Below the pieces are notes generated by a model. The model was not told the origin of the DNA and ran no database searches. It saw nothing but the letters and a program-made list of their open reading frames with translations. A stretch of 64,000 bases of DNA from Actinoalloteichus hoggarensis (GTDB lineage: Bacteria; Actinomycetota; Actinomycetes; Mycobacteriales; Pseudonocardiaceae), in contig NZ_CP022521.1 in the NCBI RefSeq assembly GCF_002234535.1, positions 3,906,001 through 3,970,000 on the forward strand, given 5' to 3'. The translations under genes were made by a program, and so were the position numbers. The number at the start of each line of letters is the position of its first letter. The stretch's first letter is position 1. Below, piece by piece: positions 18,773-27,645 of this stretch.

Positions 18773-19852
18773 ATGCCTGCGATTCTCGGCACCTTGCGCC
18801 GACTCATACTGGCACCGTCGTTGGACGAGGTGACGTTCGCCCGTCGCGGTTTTCCCGGCCCGCGAACGAAGGACACCGGCCGACTGGAGGCGATCCCGGC
18901 GGCCGTGGTCTGTGGATTCGAGTGGGCGGTAGAGACACCGAGAATCAGGGAGATCGAGCGCAGACTGGAGCTGGTGGACACGGACATGCGGGGCTTCGCC
19001 TACGAAGGCGCCGCGATGGCGCTCACCATCCTGGACGCCACCTCGGGCGGACACCGCACCCGAGACCTGTTGAGCGGCCCGGGAGCGCCGCACCTCCTGC
19101 TCTCCTACATCGGGGTCGGATTCGCCATGGCGCGCCTGCCTCGGCCGCTGTGGCGACGCGTACTCCCCGATCTGACCGACTCCTCGCCGTATCACCCGAC
19201 GATGAGCTGGCTGGTGGTGGACGGCTACGGGTTCGATCTCGCCTACTTCCACCAGAAGCGATGGGTCGAGCGGCAGCAGGTTCCCGCCGCATACCCGTGG
19301 CAGGGTGCGCCCGACTACTTCCCGAGGGCCGTGGACCAGGGAATCGGCCGGGCGCTGTGGTTCATCCATAGCGGACGAACCCGCGACGTCGCCGCCGCCG
19401 TCGCCCGCTTCGCCACGACCCGACACGCCGACCTGTGGAGCGGAGTCGGGCTCGCCGCCGCCTTCGCGGGCGGCAGCACCCCCACCGCGCTGGCGGAGCT
19501 GCGAACGCAGGCCGGACCTCACGGGCTCGAACTCGGTCTCGGCGCGGTCTTCGCCACGCAGGCGCGCTCGATGGCGGGGGCGGTCCCGCCGCACACCCAC
19601 CCCGCGCTCACCGCCTTCGCGGGCGTCACCGCACCGGAGGCGCTGCGGATCGTACGCACGACGGCCGGAGTCGACCCGACCTCGGCGACACCCGCTTACG
19701 AAGCGTGGCGACAGCGAATCCGCGATCGGCTCGCCGCGACGAACGCGGCGGGCACGGCACAGACGGACGGATCCGGGGCCCACCCGCCACCGAGCGACGT
19801 CCCCGCCCCCAGAGCGGTCGCCGACGACGAACCTCCGGACTCCTCGAGTTGA
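18773..19852 (+). CDS. Second UnbL-like DUF1702 enediyne protein (paralogue)
   Basis: A 359-residue DUF1702 protein, paralogous to the UnbL at 25663-26634. The shared blocks are RGFAYEGAAM, YIGVGFAMAR (YIGVGWAMAR there), WLVVDGYGF, AYFH and DQGIGRALWF. DUF1702/E3 proteins are signature enediyne-core genes of unsettled biochemistry. This copy has a longer, Pro/Ala-rich C-terminal tail. The ATG at 18773 is chosen because GGGAGG lies 4 nt upstream; an ATG at 18755 has no ribosome site. It stands alone on the plus strand with its own likely promoter and is followed by the AraC gene 322 bases on. Confidence 0.87.
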   Translation: MPAILGTLRRLILAPSLDEVTFARRGFPGPRTKDTGRLEAIPAAVVCGFEWAVETPRIREIERRLELVDTDMRGFAYEGAAMALTILDATSGGHRTRDLLSGPGAPHLLLSYIGVGFAMARLPRPLWRRVLPDLTDSSPYHPTMSWLVVDGYGFDLAYFHQKRWVERQQVPAAYPWQGAPDYFPRAVDQGIGRALWFIHSGRTRDVAAAVARFATTRHADLWSGVGLAAAFAGGSTPTALAELRTQAGPHGLELGLGAVFATQARSMAGAVPPHTHPALTAFAGVTAPEALRIVRTTAGVDPTSATPAYEAWRQRIRDRLAATNAAGTAQTDGSGAHPPPSDVPAPRAVADDEPPDSSS

Positions 19853-20174
19853 ACATCCGCGGCGACGCACGGCCAGAGCCGCGGCCGGTCGCTCCCGAAT
19901 CGGCGGCGAACGACATCATTCCGATACCCGAAGGCAGAACTCACCTCTCACATACCATCTCTCATGACGATGCCATCCTATCTGATTCCGCCACTGAACC
20001 TTGATTTCCCTGTGGCGACGTCGAACTATCAGAGTGACAGAACCCGACTCCACTGATTGCCACACGTACTGGGGCGAACAACTGATACGGAATGCTTGAT
20101 TTCAGGCATGCCGCGCTTCATCGAGCGCCGCCTCGCCACTGGGGAACTCCACTGTCTGAACATTAGGGGAGAGA
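19853..20174. other. Upstream region of the AraC gene
   Basis: This 322-base gap is clearly more AT-rich than the neighbouring genes, typical of a regulated promoter. TTGATTTC occurs twice (20001-20008 and 20096-20103). A TTGATT at 20001 with a weak AACTAT 17 bases later is the best promoter guess, but it is poor. Confidence 0.4.
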
Positions 20175-20963
20175 ATGCAGCGAGCAGCCACCACCTCGAC
20201 GATAGACGAACGTGTACCGGCCGGTATCGAGCAGGCCGTGTCCCGAGTGATCACCGCGATGCGCGAGAATCTCGGGGAGACGCTCACCATCGATGACATG
20301 GCCCGCGCCGCGATGTACAGCAAGTTCCACTTCTCCCGCGCCTTCCAGCGGGTCACCGGTGTCTCGCCGGGGCGCTTCCTCTCCGCCATGCGGTTGCAGG
20401 AGGCGAAGCGACTCCTGGTCACGACCTCGCTGTCGGTCACGGAGATCAGTCATCGGGTCGGCTACTCCAGCGTGGGCACCTTCGGCTCCCGATTCTGCAG
20501 CACGGTCGGCGTCTCGCCGACCACGTACCGCAGACTCGGCGGCTACTGCTCCAAGATCGTGACCGATGACCGCCGTCCGGTCCGCGTCGACCACACCGTG
20601 ACGCTGCGGGGCACCGTGCACAGTTCGTCGCCGGAGTACGAGTCCTCGGTGTTCATCGGTCTGTTCCGTGAACCCATCCCGCAGGGCAGACCACTACGGT
20701 GTGCCGTGCTGGACGCCCCCGGTGCATTCGAACTGGCCGACGTCCCCCAGGGCACCTGGTACGTCCTGGCCCAGTCGGTCATGACGGACCCGGCCGAGCA
20801 GACCGACGGCGGGCAGGACGGGCAGGTCTCCGTCGGCTCACACGGGCCGATCACCGTGCGGCCCGGCCAGCCGATCCACACCGTCGACATCGCCCTGCGG
20901 CCGCTCCGACAGCTGGACCCGCCGGTACTGATGGCACTGCTGGACGCGCGCACGCCACGCTGA
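20175..20963 (+). CDS. AraC/XylS-family transcriptional regulator
   Basis: A 262-residue regulator with the AraC DNA-binding domain at the N terminus (residues 18-120: first helix-turn-helix LTIDDMARAAMYSKFHFSRAF, preceding GVSPGRFL; second VTEISHRVGYSSVGTFGSRF, ending in GVSPTTYRR). The C-terminal part (about 125-262) is a beta-rich domain that may sense ligand. AGGGGAG lies 3-4 nt before the ATG. The C-1027 cluster also encodes an AraC/XylS activator (SgcR2), so a pathway-specific role is likely. Confidence 0.88.
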   Translation: MQRAATTSTIDERVPAGIEQAVSRVITAMRENLGETLTIDDMARAAMYSKFHFSRAFQRVTGVSPGRFLSAMRLQEAKRLLVTTSLSVTEISHRVGYSSVGTFGSRFCSTVGVSPTTYRRLGGYCSKIVTDDRRPVRVDHTVTLRGTVHSSSPEYESSVFIGLFREPIPQGRPLRCAVLDAPGAFELADVPQGTWYVLAQSVMTDPAEQTDGGQDGQVSVGSHGPITVRPGQPIHTVDIALRPLRQLDPPVLMALLDARTPR

Positions 20964-20978
20964 TCGACGCCCGTACGT

Positions 20979-21008
20979 CGTCGCCCCGGCCGCCTGGTCG
21001 GGGCGACG
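20979..21008 (+). terminator. Hairpin after the AraC gene
   Basis: The arms CGTCGCCCCGGCC and GGTCGGGGCGACG pair over 13 bp (one G-T) around a 4-base loop, 16 bases after the stop. It lies between convergent genes and could serve both strands. Confidence 0.6.
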
Positions 21009-21259
21009 GCGTCGTCACCCCGGCCACCGGCACCCCGGTCAACGTCATCCCGGTCGACATCGCCCGGCACCCGCCGCGTCTCGGCGGCCGCCCGGCCAAC
21101 GGCGACCGGAACGGGAGCACCCCGCGGCATCCACCCGAACCCCGTCGCACGGACAACCCGAGATCCGGTCCCTCCGGCCGCGACGGCCGCGACCGAGCCG
21201 CGCCTGCCCCGGCGGACTCGGTCACCGATCCGCGCCAGGGCGGCGCAGCCCGCCCGCGG

Positions 21260-22627
21260 TCAGGCCACACGGTGCACGGACATCTCCAGGCCGCCCCGAA
21301 CCCGCAGGGACAGCATCGGCTCCGGCACCACCGGCCTGCCCGGGACCGCCGTCAGCCGCAGCTCTCGCGTGATCATCGCGATGACCAGCACCGCCTCCAT
21401 CATCCCGAGGCTGCTGCCGACGCAGAACCTCGGCCCCGCGCCGAACGGCAGATACGAGTAACGAGACCGCTTCGCCTTCTGCTCCGGCGCGAACCGCTCG
21501 GGCCGGAACAGCTCGGGCTCGTCCCAGAACTCAGGATGGCGATGCAGCGTGTAGGGACAGATCAGCACGTCGGCACCCGCGGGAACGTGATAGCCGCCGA
21601 CCTCGTCGTCCCGCTGTGCCTCCCTGGGCAGGATCCACACGGGCGGATACAGCCGCATGGCCTCCTCGACGACCATCGTCGTGTAGGGCAGCAGGCGGAG
21701 GTCCTCATGTGTCGGCTGTCGGTCGCCCAGCACCGCAGCGGCCTCCGCCCGCAGCCGTGCGCCGACCTCGGGATGTCGATCGATCAGATGCAGCGTCCAG
21801 CCCAGCGTGCTCGCCGTGGTCTCGTGCCCGGCGAGCAGCAGGGTGACCACCTCGTCCCGCATCCGACGGCGCCCGACCTCGGGATCGCTCTCCTGCCCGG
21901 TCGACTCGATCAGCCGCGAGAGGACGTCGTCGCCGTCGCCCGTCTGCCCCGCGCTCCGCTCGGCGACCAGCCGGTCGACCACGCGATACAGCTCGGCACG
22001 GGCCCGCCGGAAGCGGCGCTGCCGAGGCAGCGGAATCCAGGTCGGCACCATGCCCATCGACACCATCTCGAACATGGCCTGGTCCTGCACCGCCTCGAAG
22101 GCATGGCCCACCGCGTCATAGGCGCTGAGGTCCGCGTCGAGCAGTGCCCGGCCGAGCACACCGAGGGTGAACACGGTCATCTCGTCCAGGACGTCGACCG
22201 GCTCGCCCGCCCGCCTGGATCGCAGCCGGTCGACGAGTCGGGCGGCCTCCGCCACGACGGCCCCCGCCTGACTCGCGATCCGCCGGGGGGTGAACGCGGG
22301 CTGGATCACCTTGCGCTGTGTGCGCCACAGCGCGCCCTCACTGGTCAGCAGCCCGTCGCCCAATGCCCGTCTGGCCTGTACCAGCCCGATCCCCTTGTGA
22401 TAGTTCGCGCTGTTGTCGGTGAGGACGTGCCGGGCGTGGTCGGGATGGTTGAAGAAGTACAGCGACTTCGGTCCGATCGTCAGCTTCGAGGCGTCGCCGT
22501 AGCGGGACGCCGCCGAGGACATCAGTCCGAGGCGGTCGCCCGCCAGTCTCCGAAGCATGGCCAGGGTCTCCGAGCGCGGCGGGCCCGGCGGCGTCCGGCC
22601 GCGCCGCGCGGCCTCCGGCCCGTTCAC
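21260..22627 (-). CDS. Cytochrome P450 (E7-like)
   Basis: A 455-residue P450. The I-helix oxygen motif AGHETTAST, the K-helix ExxR in EEAMRLYPP, the PERF meander (FRPERFAPE) and the heme loop FGAGPRFCVG with Cys402 as thiolate ligand are all present. The long N terminus and LYPPVWILPRE resemble the CYP102/CYP4-like bacterial type. The GTG at 22627 overlaps the UnbU stop by 4 bases (GTGA), making this the last gene of the unbL-unbV-unbU operon. Nine-membered enediyne clusters carry such a P450 (SgcE7), thought to act during core maturation. Confidence 0.93.
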   Translation of the reverse strand: MNGPEAARRGRTPPGPPRSETLAMLRRLAGDRLGLMSSAASRYGDASKLTIGPKSLYFFNHPDHARHVLTDNSANYHKGIGLVQARRALGDGLLTSEGALWRTQRKVIQPAFTPRRIASQAGAVVAEAARLVDRLRSRRAGEPVDVLDEMTVFTLGVLGRALLDADLSAYDAVGHAFEAVQDQAMFEMVSMGMVPTWIPLPRQRRFRRARAELYRVVDRLVAERSAGQTGDGDDVLSRLIESTGQESDPEVGRRRMRDEVVTLLLAGHETTASTLGWTLHLIDRHPEVGARLRAEAAAVLGDRQPTHEDLRLLPYTTMVVEEAMRLYPPVWILPREAQRDDEVGGYHVPAGADVLICPYTLHRHPEFWDEPELFRPERFAPEQKAKRSRYSYLPFGAGPRFCVGSSLGMMEAVLVIAMITRELRLTAVPGRPVVPEPMLSLRVRGGLEMSVHRVA

Positions 22628-23691
22628 GTCCGGACGACCCGGTTCTCGGTGGGCACCGGGGCAGGCTCGGCCGCGGCGGTCGACCCGACGTCGGACGTCT
22701 CGGCGGGGACCTCCTCGCCGGACCCGCCCGTCGCCGTGCTCGGCTCCCGTTCCGCCTGCTCGGTCGCCCGCCGCTGCGCGGCCTCGTACTGTTCCCGAGC
22801 CTGGTTCGTGTAGTGCAGGGCCCACAGGAACAGGCCGCGCACCAGACACACGATGGCCGTGGCGAAGAAGATCCCGTAGGCGATGTGCATCGCGGTCAGC
22901 ACGCCGTAGGCGACCGCCACGCCGCCGCCGAAGGCGACCTGGGAGGCGGGACGGGACGGGGTGGTGCCGGGGTCGGTGATCATGTAGTTGGTGAACAGGA
23001 TGAACGCGATGCCGGTCATGGTCCCCAACGCGCCGGGGATCGACACGCCTTCCACGACGCCTCGGACGACGGCCTGCAGGGCGAAGCCGCCGACCCAGCC
23101 CGCGATCAGCCACATCCGTCCGGTGAGCTTCCCGTTGATCATCGTGCCGCCGACGATGATCAGTGCCGGGATCAGCCAGTCGATCCAGCCGTCCACGTGC
23201 TCGCTGAAGTGGTACGGCGGCGCGATGCTCCCCCAGGGGAACAACAGCAGGATGACGGCGATGCCGAAGTTCGACGGGTTCATGAAGTGCCGCAGCCTGC
23301 CGCGCACCGGGGCCCGCAGGATCCACTTGGCCCCCACCGCCACCAGCACGCCGAACATCATCACGAACACCTGGTCGTTGACGTAGATCAACATGTTGAG
23401 CGCCAGGCTGGTGATGTGCGCCGGGTACAGGAACTCCATCAGGCCGCGTGCTCCGTTGCCCGCGAACCGCGGCGCCCGGCCCTCCGACCTGGCGGCGACC
23501 CACTCCAGGACTATCTCCACCGTGTAACCGGTGGCCAGGGCGATGAACGGCCACAGCCAGGGTTGCTCGAAGCCCAGCACCGTGTAGCCGAGCAGGTTGA
23601 AGATCGTGATCGAGATGGCGAACCGGCGCAGTGCCGTGATCACCTTCGGGTCGTGTCGTGGCGGCGAGGCCGCCTGCTGCCGTCCTGCCAT
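22624..23691 (-). CDS. unbU: UnbU/E5 RnfD-like enediyne membrane protein
   Basis: A 355-residue polytopic protein of the UnbU family, related to RnfD/NqrB electron-transport subunits. About eight to nine transmembrane segments fill residues 20-290; FMNPSNFGIAVILLLFPWGS and FTNYMITDPGTTPSRPA are the RnfD-like blocks. In Rnf proteins the SGAT-type Thr binds flavin; here TDPGTTPSRP is the equivalent. The C-terminal 60 residues are a charged cytosolic tail. The ATG at 23691 has AGGAGGGG 8 nt upstream; a GTG at 23700 overlaps the UnbV stop but sits on the ribosome site. UnbU is conserved in enediyne clusters; its reaction is unknown. Confidence 0.93.
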   Translation of the reverse strand: MAGRQQAASPPRHDPKVITALRRFAISITIFNLLGYTVLGFEQPWLWPFIALATGYTVEIVLEWVAARSEGRAPRFAGNGARGLMEFLYPAHITSLALNMLIYVNDQVFVMMFGVLVAVGAKWILRAPVRGRLRHFMNPSNFGIAVILLLFPWGSIAPPYHFSEHVDGWIDWLIPALIIVGGTMINGKLTGRMWLIAGWVGGFALQAVVRGVVEGVSIPGALGTMTGIAFILFTNYMITDPGTTPSRPASQVAFGGGVAVAYGVLTAMHIAYGIFFATAIVCLVRGLFLWALHYTNQAREQYEAAQRRATEQAEREPSTATGGSGEEVPAETSDVGSTAAAEPAPVPTENRVVRT

Positions 23692-23696
23692 GTCCG

Positions 23697-25658
23697 TCAC
23701 CCCTCCTGCGCGGTGGTGCCGAGCTGGAGCGAGTGCCAGCCGGGTTCGAGTCTCAGGTTGTCCTCACGCACCTGGCCGGTGCGGTCCCGCCATCTCAGGT
23801 TCACGTCCACCGGCCCGGTCACCCCGGAGCCGAGTCCCACGTGGGCCTCGTGGCTGCGCTTGCCGGAGTGGCCGCTGCCCCCGTCGACCCGCGTGATGAA
23901 GCGCCTGCCGTCCTCTCTGGTCACCGTGACCTGCGCGCCGACCACCGGGGAGCCCGGCGCGGCGAGATCGCCGTCGGAGGGCTCCTCGTCGTGGGTGAGC
24001 CGCAGGCCGAGGAAGCTGTTCTCGGCGGGGCTGACGTTGTGGTGGTACAACGGCGCGTCCCACTGCCGGGCGATGGCGAAGTCGAGCAGACCGTCGCCGT
24101 CCGAGTCGCCGGTGGCGATGCCCCTGGTCGGTACCGGGATCGCCAGGCCGAGTTCGACCGAGAGGTCGACGTACCGCCCGTCGTCGCCCTTGACGAAGAA
24201 CGCCATGTGCTGGTCGCCCGCGAGGTCGTCGCCCTCGGTGATCTGGGGCCAGGCCAGCGGATTGCTGAGCAGCTGGTCGTTCGCGGTGGCCAGCTCCTGA
24301 AGCTGGGGCCAGCGGTTGGTCCGGCCCTTGACGAACCCGGTCGCCTGCGCGACCACGAGGTCGCCGCCGTTGTCGAAGTCGGCGATCTTGGCGTCCCAGC
24401 CCCATCCGGACCACGCCAGGCCCAGGGGCGCGCTCTCGTCGGTCCACGGCGCCTCGCCCGCCTGGAGCCGAGCCCGCAGCTCGGCGGGGTCGTCGGCGTC
24501 GCTGACGAACGCGAAGTGGCTCTCCTCGATGCCGAAGGACGTCGTGATGTTGCTGACGAACATGTCGTACAGGCCGTCGCCGTCGAGGTCACCGAAGTCG
24601 ATGCCCATGCCCTTGAACGAATCCAGGCCCACGTGCTTGGACTTGGGCACCATCGGATGTCTGGCGCCCTCCACCACGGAGAACCGGATGTCGCCGGGGG
24701 TGGAGCGGTTGTAGAGCAGCCGGTCGGGCCCGAAGTCGTTGCCGACGTACAGCTCCGGAAGCAGGTCGCCGTCCACGTCGGTGGCCCCCGCGGCCAGCGC
24801 CCAGCCCTTGGAGACGTCGACGGGCAGCACGTCCTCCAGGAGCTCGAACTCGACCGCGGGTTCGTCGTCGTCGGTGACGCCCGCCCAGCGCAGGAAGTAG
24901 TCCTCGCCGCCGTTGAAGGCCTGGGACATGGAGTGGTTCATCTGTACGCCGCCGCTGACGGAGTCGTCGAGCACCGGACCGTGCGGGAAGTAGTTGCCGA
25001 CGAAGACGTCCAGGTGCCCGTCGCCGTCGAAGTCGTCGACCGCCACCGTGTTGGTGTTCCACTGAGGCCCGTCGTAGACCTCGCCCTGCCTGCCGGGCAC
25101 GACCTCGGTGGCGCGGTAGGTCTCCGGGCCCAGCGTGGCGGCGTCCGGGTCGGCCAGGTAGAGGATCGGGGTGCGACCCCAGAGGTACACGAGGAGATCC
25201 AGCCTGCCGTCCTCGTCGAAGTCGCCGGGGACGCATCCCATCGGCGCCATCACGTCGTTCATCGGCAGGTCGCCGGGGTCCAGGACGAAGGGCTCATAGC
25301 GGTCCGAGCGTTCGTCGGGGACCGGTGTCACGATCACCTCGTCGGAGCGGGGATCGGTCAGGCACAGGTCGTTGGCCAACCCGTCGCCGTCGAGATCGTT
25401 CATGGCGATCGACGCGCCGACCGACGAGATCCAGGCGTCGATGTGGCTGTAGTCCTGATTGACCCGGCGGATGGTCTGCTGCGGCAGCCCGCCGGGCAGC
25501 GCGATCGAGCGAGGCTCGAATCCGTAGTCGGCGGCCAGCCGCTCGATCTCGGCGGCCGACGAGGTGGGCAGCCGGACGACGACGAACGTCGCCGCGATCA
25601 GTGCCAGCGCGAGCACTCCGGCCAGCTGCCTGCGCATCATCTTGACGATGGACGACAT
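23697..25658 (-). CDS. unbV: UnbV/E4 FG-GAP/VCBS-repeat enediyne protein
   Basis: A 653-residue exported-type protein. An N-terminal hydrophobic segment (residues 12-30) could be a signal peptide or anchor. Repeated calcium-type DxDxDG loops of a beta-propeller follow, as in DLDGDG (Asp88-90-92), GDFDEDGRLDL, DDFDGDGHLDVF, GDLDGDGLYDMF and GDSDGDGLLDF. The last 110 residues match the ASPIC/UnbV domain. UnbV (E4) is a hallmark of enediyne clusters; its role is undefined. The ATG at 25658 has GGGGAGG at 10 nt and lies 4 bases after the UnbL stop, so the two genes are co-transcribed. Confidence 0.94.
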   Translation of the reverse strand: MSSIVKMMRRQLAGVLALALIAATFVVVRLPTSSAAEIERLAADYGFEPRSIALPGGLPQQTIRRVNQDYSHIDAWISSVGASIAMNDLDGDGLANDLCLTDPRSDEVIVTPVPDERSDRYEPFVLDPGDLPMNDVMAPMGCVPGDFDEDGRLDLLVYLWGRTPILYLADPDAATLGPETYRATEVVPGRQGEVYDGPQWNTNTVAVDDFDGDGHLDVFVGNYFPHGPVLDDSVSGGVQMNHSMSQAFNGGEDYFLRWAGVTDDDEPAVEFELLEDVLPVDVSKGWALAAGATDVDGDLLPELYVGNDFGPDRLLYNRSTPGDIRFSVVEGARHPMVPKSKHVGLDSFKGMGIDFGDLDGDGLYDMFVSNITTSFGIEESHFAFVSDADDPAELRARLQAGEAPWTDESAPLGLAWSGWGWDAKIADFDNGGDLVVAQATGFVKGRTNRWPQLQELATANDQLLSNPLAWPQITEGDDLAGDQHMAFFVKGDDGRYVDLSVELGLAIPVPTRGIATGDSDGDGLLDFAIARQWDAPLYHHNVSPAENSFLGLRLTHDEEPSDGDLAAPGSPVVGAQVTVTREDGRRFITRVDGGSGHSGKRSHEAHVGLGSGVTGPVDVNLRWRDRTGQVREDNLRLEPGWHSLQLGTTAQEG

Positions 25659-25662
25659 GTGT

Positions 25663-26634
25663 TCACGACCTCCCCAGCGAGACGAACTCCTCGGCGATGC
25701 GCCGCCGCCACGTCTCGAAGGCGGGCACCGCCTCGGACGTGGACGGCGCGGGTCGGGCCGCCCGTGAGACATCGGCGGCGCCGTCGGGGTCCGCGGCACA
25801 GAACACCCGCGTGGCGACCCCCGTGTGCTCGACCACCAGCCCGGCCCGCACCCTGGCCTCCGCCGCGAACGCCGCGCCCTGCGCCACCTGCGGCCGGTGC
25901 TGCCCCGCCCGCTCGGCGAACAGCCGCAGCTCGGCCTCGTCCACGCCCCCGAGGTAGGTGGCGGCCAGCCCCGCTCCGCTGAAGAGATCCGCTCGGCGCG
26001 CCGCGGGGAAGGCGTCGATCAGGTCGGCGACGCGGGCGGCGTCGGTACCGCCGACGAACCACAGGGCACGGCCGATGCCCTGGTCGATGGCGTTGTCGGC
26101 GTAGGGATGCGGCGCGTTCGACGGCCACGGAAAACGCGGTTCGCGGAACTGCTCGTGGACGTACCGCCGCGTATGAAAGTAGGCCTGGTGGAACCCGTAG
26201 CCGTCGAGGACCAGCCAGCGCAGCAGCGGATCGGGCGGCAGCATCCTCGGCCAGCGGAATCTCGGGACCCTCGCCATCGCCCAGCCCACGCCGATGTAGG
26301 CCATGTACACGTGCTCGCCGCCCCGGCCCGCGAGGAACCGCTCCACGTTCCCGCCGCCCCACGGCAGCCCGTCGAGCACCGCATATCCCATCGCGGCGCC
26401 CTCGTAGGCGAAACCCCGGAAGAACGTCGGAAGCGTCTCCAGCCGTGCCTCGGCCTCGGCGGCGGACCGCGACTCCATGGCGTGGGCATAACCGGTGAGG
26501 AACATCCGACCCACCGTCTCTATCAACTCGCGTGCCGCGGGCGACTTGTCGTGGAATCCACGGGTGGCGAGCTCCGTCTCCGACACGTTCGGCGTCAGAA
26601 CACGGCGTCTGAATCTCCGAAGTAATGTGCTCAA
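25663..26634 (-). CDS. unbL: UnbL/E3 DUF1702 enediyne protein, TTG start
   Basis: A 323-residue DUF1702 protein, the canonical UnbL because it heads the unbL-unbV-unbU-P450 operon. Conserved blocks are FRGFAYEGAAMGYAVLDG, YIGVGWAMARVPRF, WLVLDGYGFHQAYFHTRR and DQGIGRALWFVGG. The best start is the TTG at 26634: AAGGAG ends 6 nt before it and no ATG or GTG fits the conserved N terminus. Another TTG, 15 bases upstream, has no ribosome site. A TTG start at the head of the operon may limit expression. Confidence 0.92.
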   Translation of the reverse strand: MSTLLRRFRRRVLTPNVSETELATRGFHDKSPAARELIETVGRMFLTGYAHAMESRSAAEAEARLETLPTFFRGFAYEGAAMGYAVLDGLPWGGGNVERFLAGRGGEHVYMAYIGVGWAMARVPRFRWPRMLPPDPLLRWLVLDGYGFHQAYFHTRRYVHEQFREPRFPWPSNAPHPYADNAIDQGIGRALWFVGGTDAARVADLIDAFPAARRADLFSGAGLAATYLGGVDEAELRLFAERAGQHRPQVAQGAAFAAEARVRAGLVVEHTGVATRVFCAADPDGAADVSRAARPAPSTSEAVPAFETWRRRIAEEFVSLGRS

Positions 26635-27075
26635 CGTGCGCTCCTTCAACCGGAATGAGTCGGACTATCCTTGTCTGCCGCACCGGTTGTTCCGACCATC
26701 ACAGCCGCCTCGGGATCTCGGCTACTTCTTTCGTGCGCAGGCGCCGTCCCCAGTTATGAGCCGCAGTTCCACAGGAGTCGCTGCGCAATGGAGAAGGTGC
26801 GGTGCCGCCGCCGTCGAACGGACGATGAGTTCGATCGCGCATCGGATTCCGACACTTCCGATGATCAGCTGACGGCGGTTCGGCATGAGACGGGTGAACG
26901 CGCGGATTCGTCGTCGAACGCTCATCGTGACGCCGACGATTCGACGGTTGCTGTCGGCGGAACGGCGGGACCGCGTGGTTCGCGGATCGCGCGGAGAACC
27001 GAACCGTTCGCGGTGGAAACACCGAATCGGGCCGCCCTCTCGTCGGATGTCGCCGACAACGAAGGAGGAGATGGT
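26635..27075. other. Divergent promoter region between unbL operon and DUF5987-GMC pair
   Basis: This 441-base region separates two divergent enediyne operons and should hold both promoters. The plus-strand frame of the DUF5987-like gene stays open upstream through it, but that stretch is Arg/Ser-rich and lacks a ribosome site. No clear consensus promoter is seen. Confidence 0.5.
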
Positions 27076-27645
27076 GTGACCTCGGATCAGCCGACTCTGG
27101 ATCGGATCACGACGACGACGCTGGAGGCGTTCGCCGACACGATCGTCCCCGGGGAGAAGCGAGCCCCGGACGACCATGCCGTGGCGGGAGTCGCCGAGGG
27201 CGGCGGCGCCGTGGCGTCGGGCGCCCTCGCGCTGTTGAACGATCCGGCGAGCGGCTTCGGACCGGCGCTGGCGTCGCTGGCGGGCCTGTTGAACGAGCAT
27301 GCGGACAGGTTCGCCGCCGAACGCGGGGTGGCACTCGACGAGACGCTGCCCGCCTTCGTCGCGCTGTCCTATGCCGACCGCGCGGCCCTGATGCTGCGTC
27401 TGACCGCCGTGGACAACGGGGAACGCGACGGCTGGGTCGCGCTGGCGATGCTCAGCAACATGGCCTTCGACACCGCCGCGCACCTCCACACCGCCGACGC
27501 CTTCGCCCAGGGCCACCCGGGCCTGTCGATCCTCGGCTTCGCCCGCCCCGAGGCGGACGGCCTCTGGCGGTTCCGCGACCACTCGTACGGCGGCACCCCC
27601 GCCGCCACCCATCCCGACACCAGCCCCTCAGGGAGTCCGGCATGA
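27076..27645 (+). CDS. DUF5987-like small partner of GMC oxidoreductase (E8-like?)
   Basis: A 189-residue protein. Its opening LEAFADTIVPGEKRAPDDHA resembles the gluconate-2-dehydrogenase subunit 3 family, small partners of FAD dehydrogenases. The C-terminal half is mostly helical with GLSILGFARPEADGLWRFRD. The GTG at 27076 has AAGGAGG 7 nt upstream, which decides the start. Its last bases overlap the ATG of the GMC gene (ATGA), so they are translated together and probably form a complex. In C-1027 the unknown protein E8 precedes oxidoreductase E9 in the same way; equating them is my inference. Confidence 0.8.
   Translation: MTSDQPTLDRITTTTLEAFADTIVPGEKRAPDDHAVAGVAEGGGAVASGALALLNDPASGFGPALASLAGLLNEHADRFAAERGVALDETLPAFVALSYADRAALMLRLTAVDNGERDGWVALAMLSNMAFDTAAHLHTADAFAQGHPGLSILGFARPEADGLWRFRDHSYGGTPAATHPDTSPSGSPA

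Noticed and set aside
26671-27075. Upstream extension of the DUF5987-like gene
   Set aside because: The frame is open, but AAGGAGG at 27062-27068 and the family-like N terminus fix the GTG at 27076; the extension is Ser/Arg-rich.
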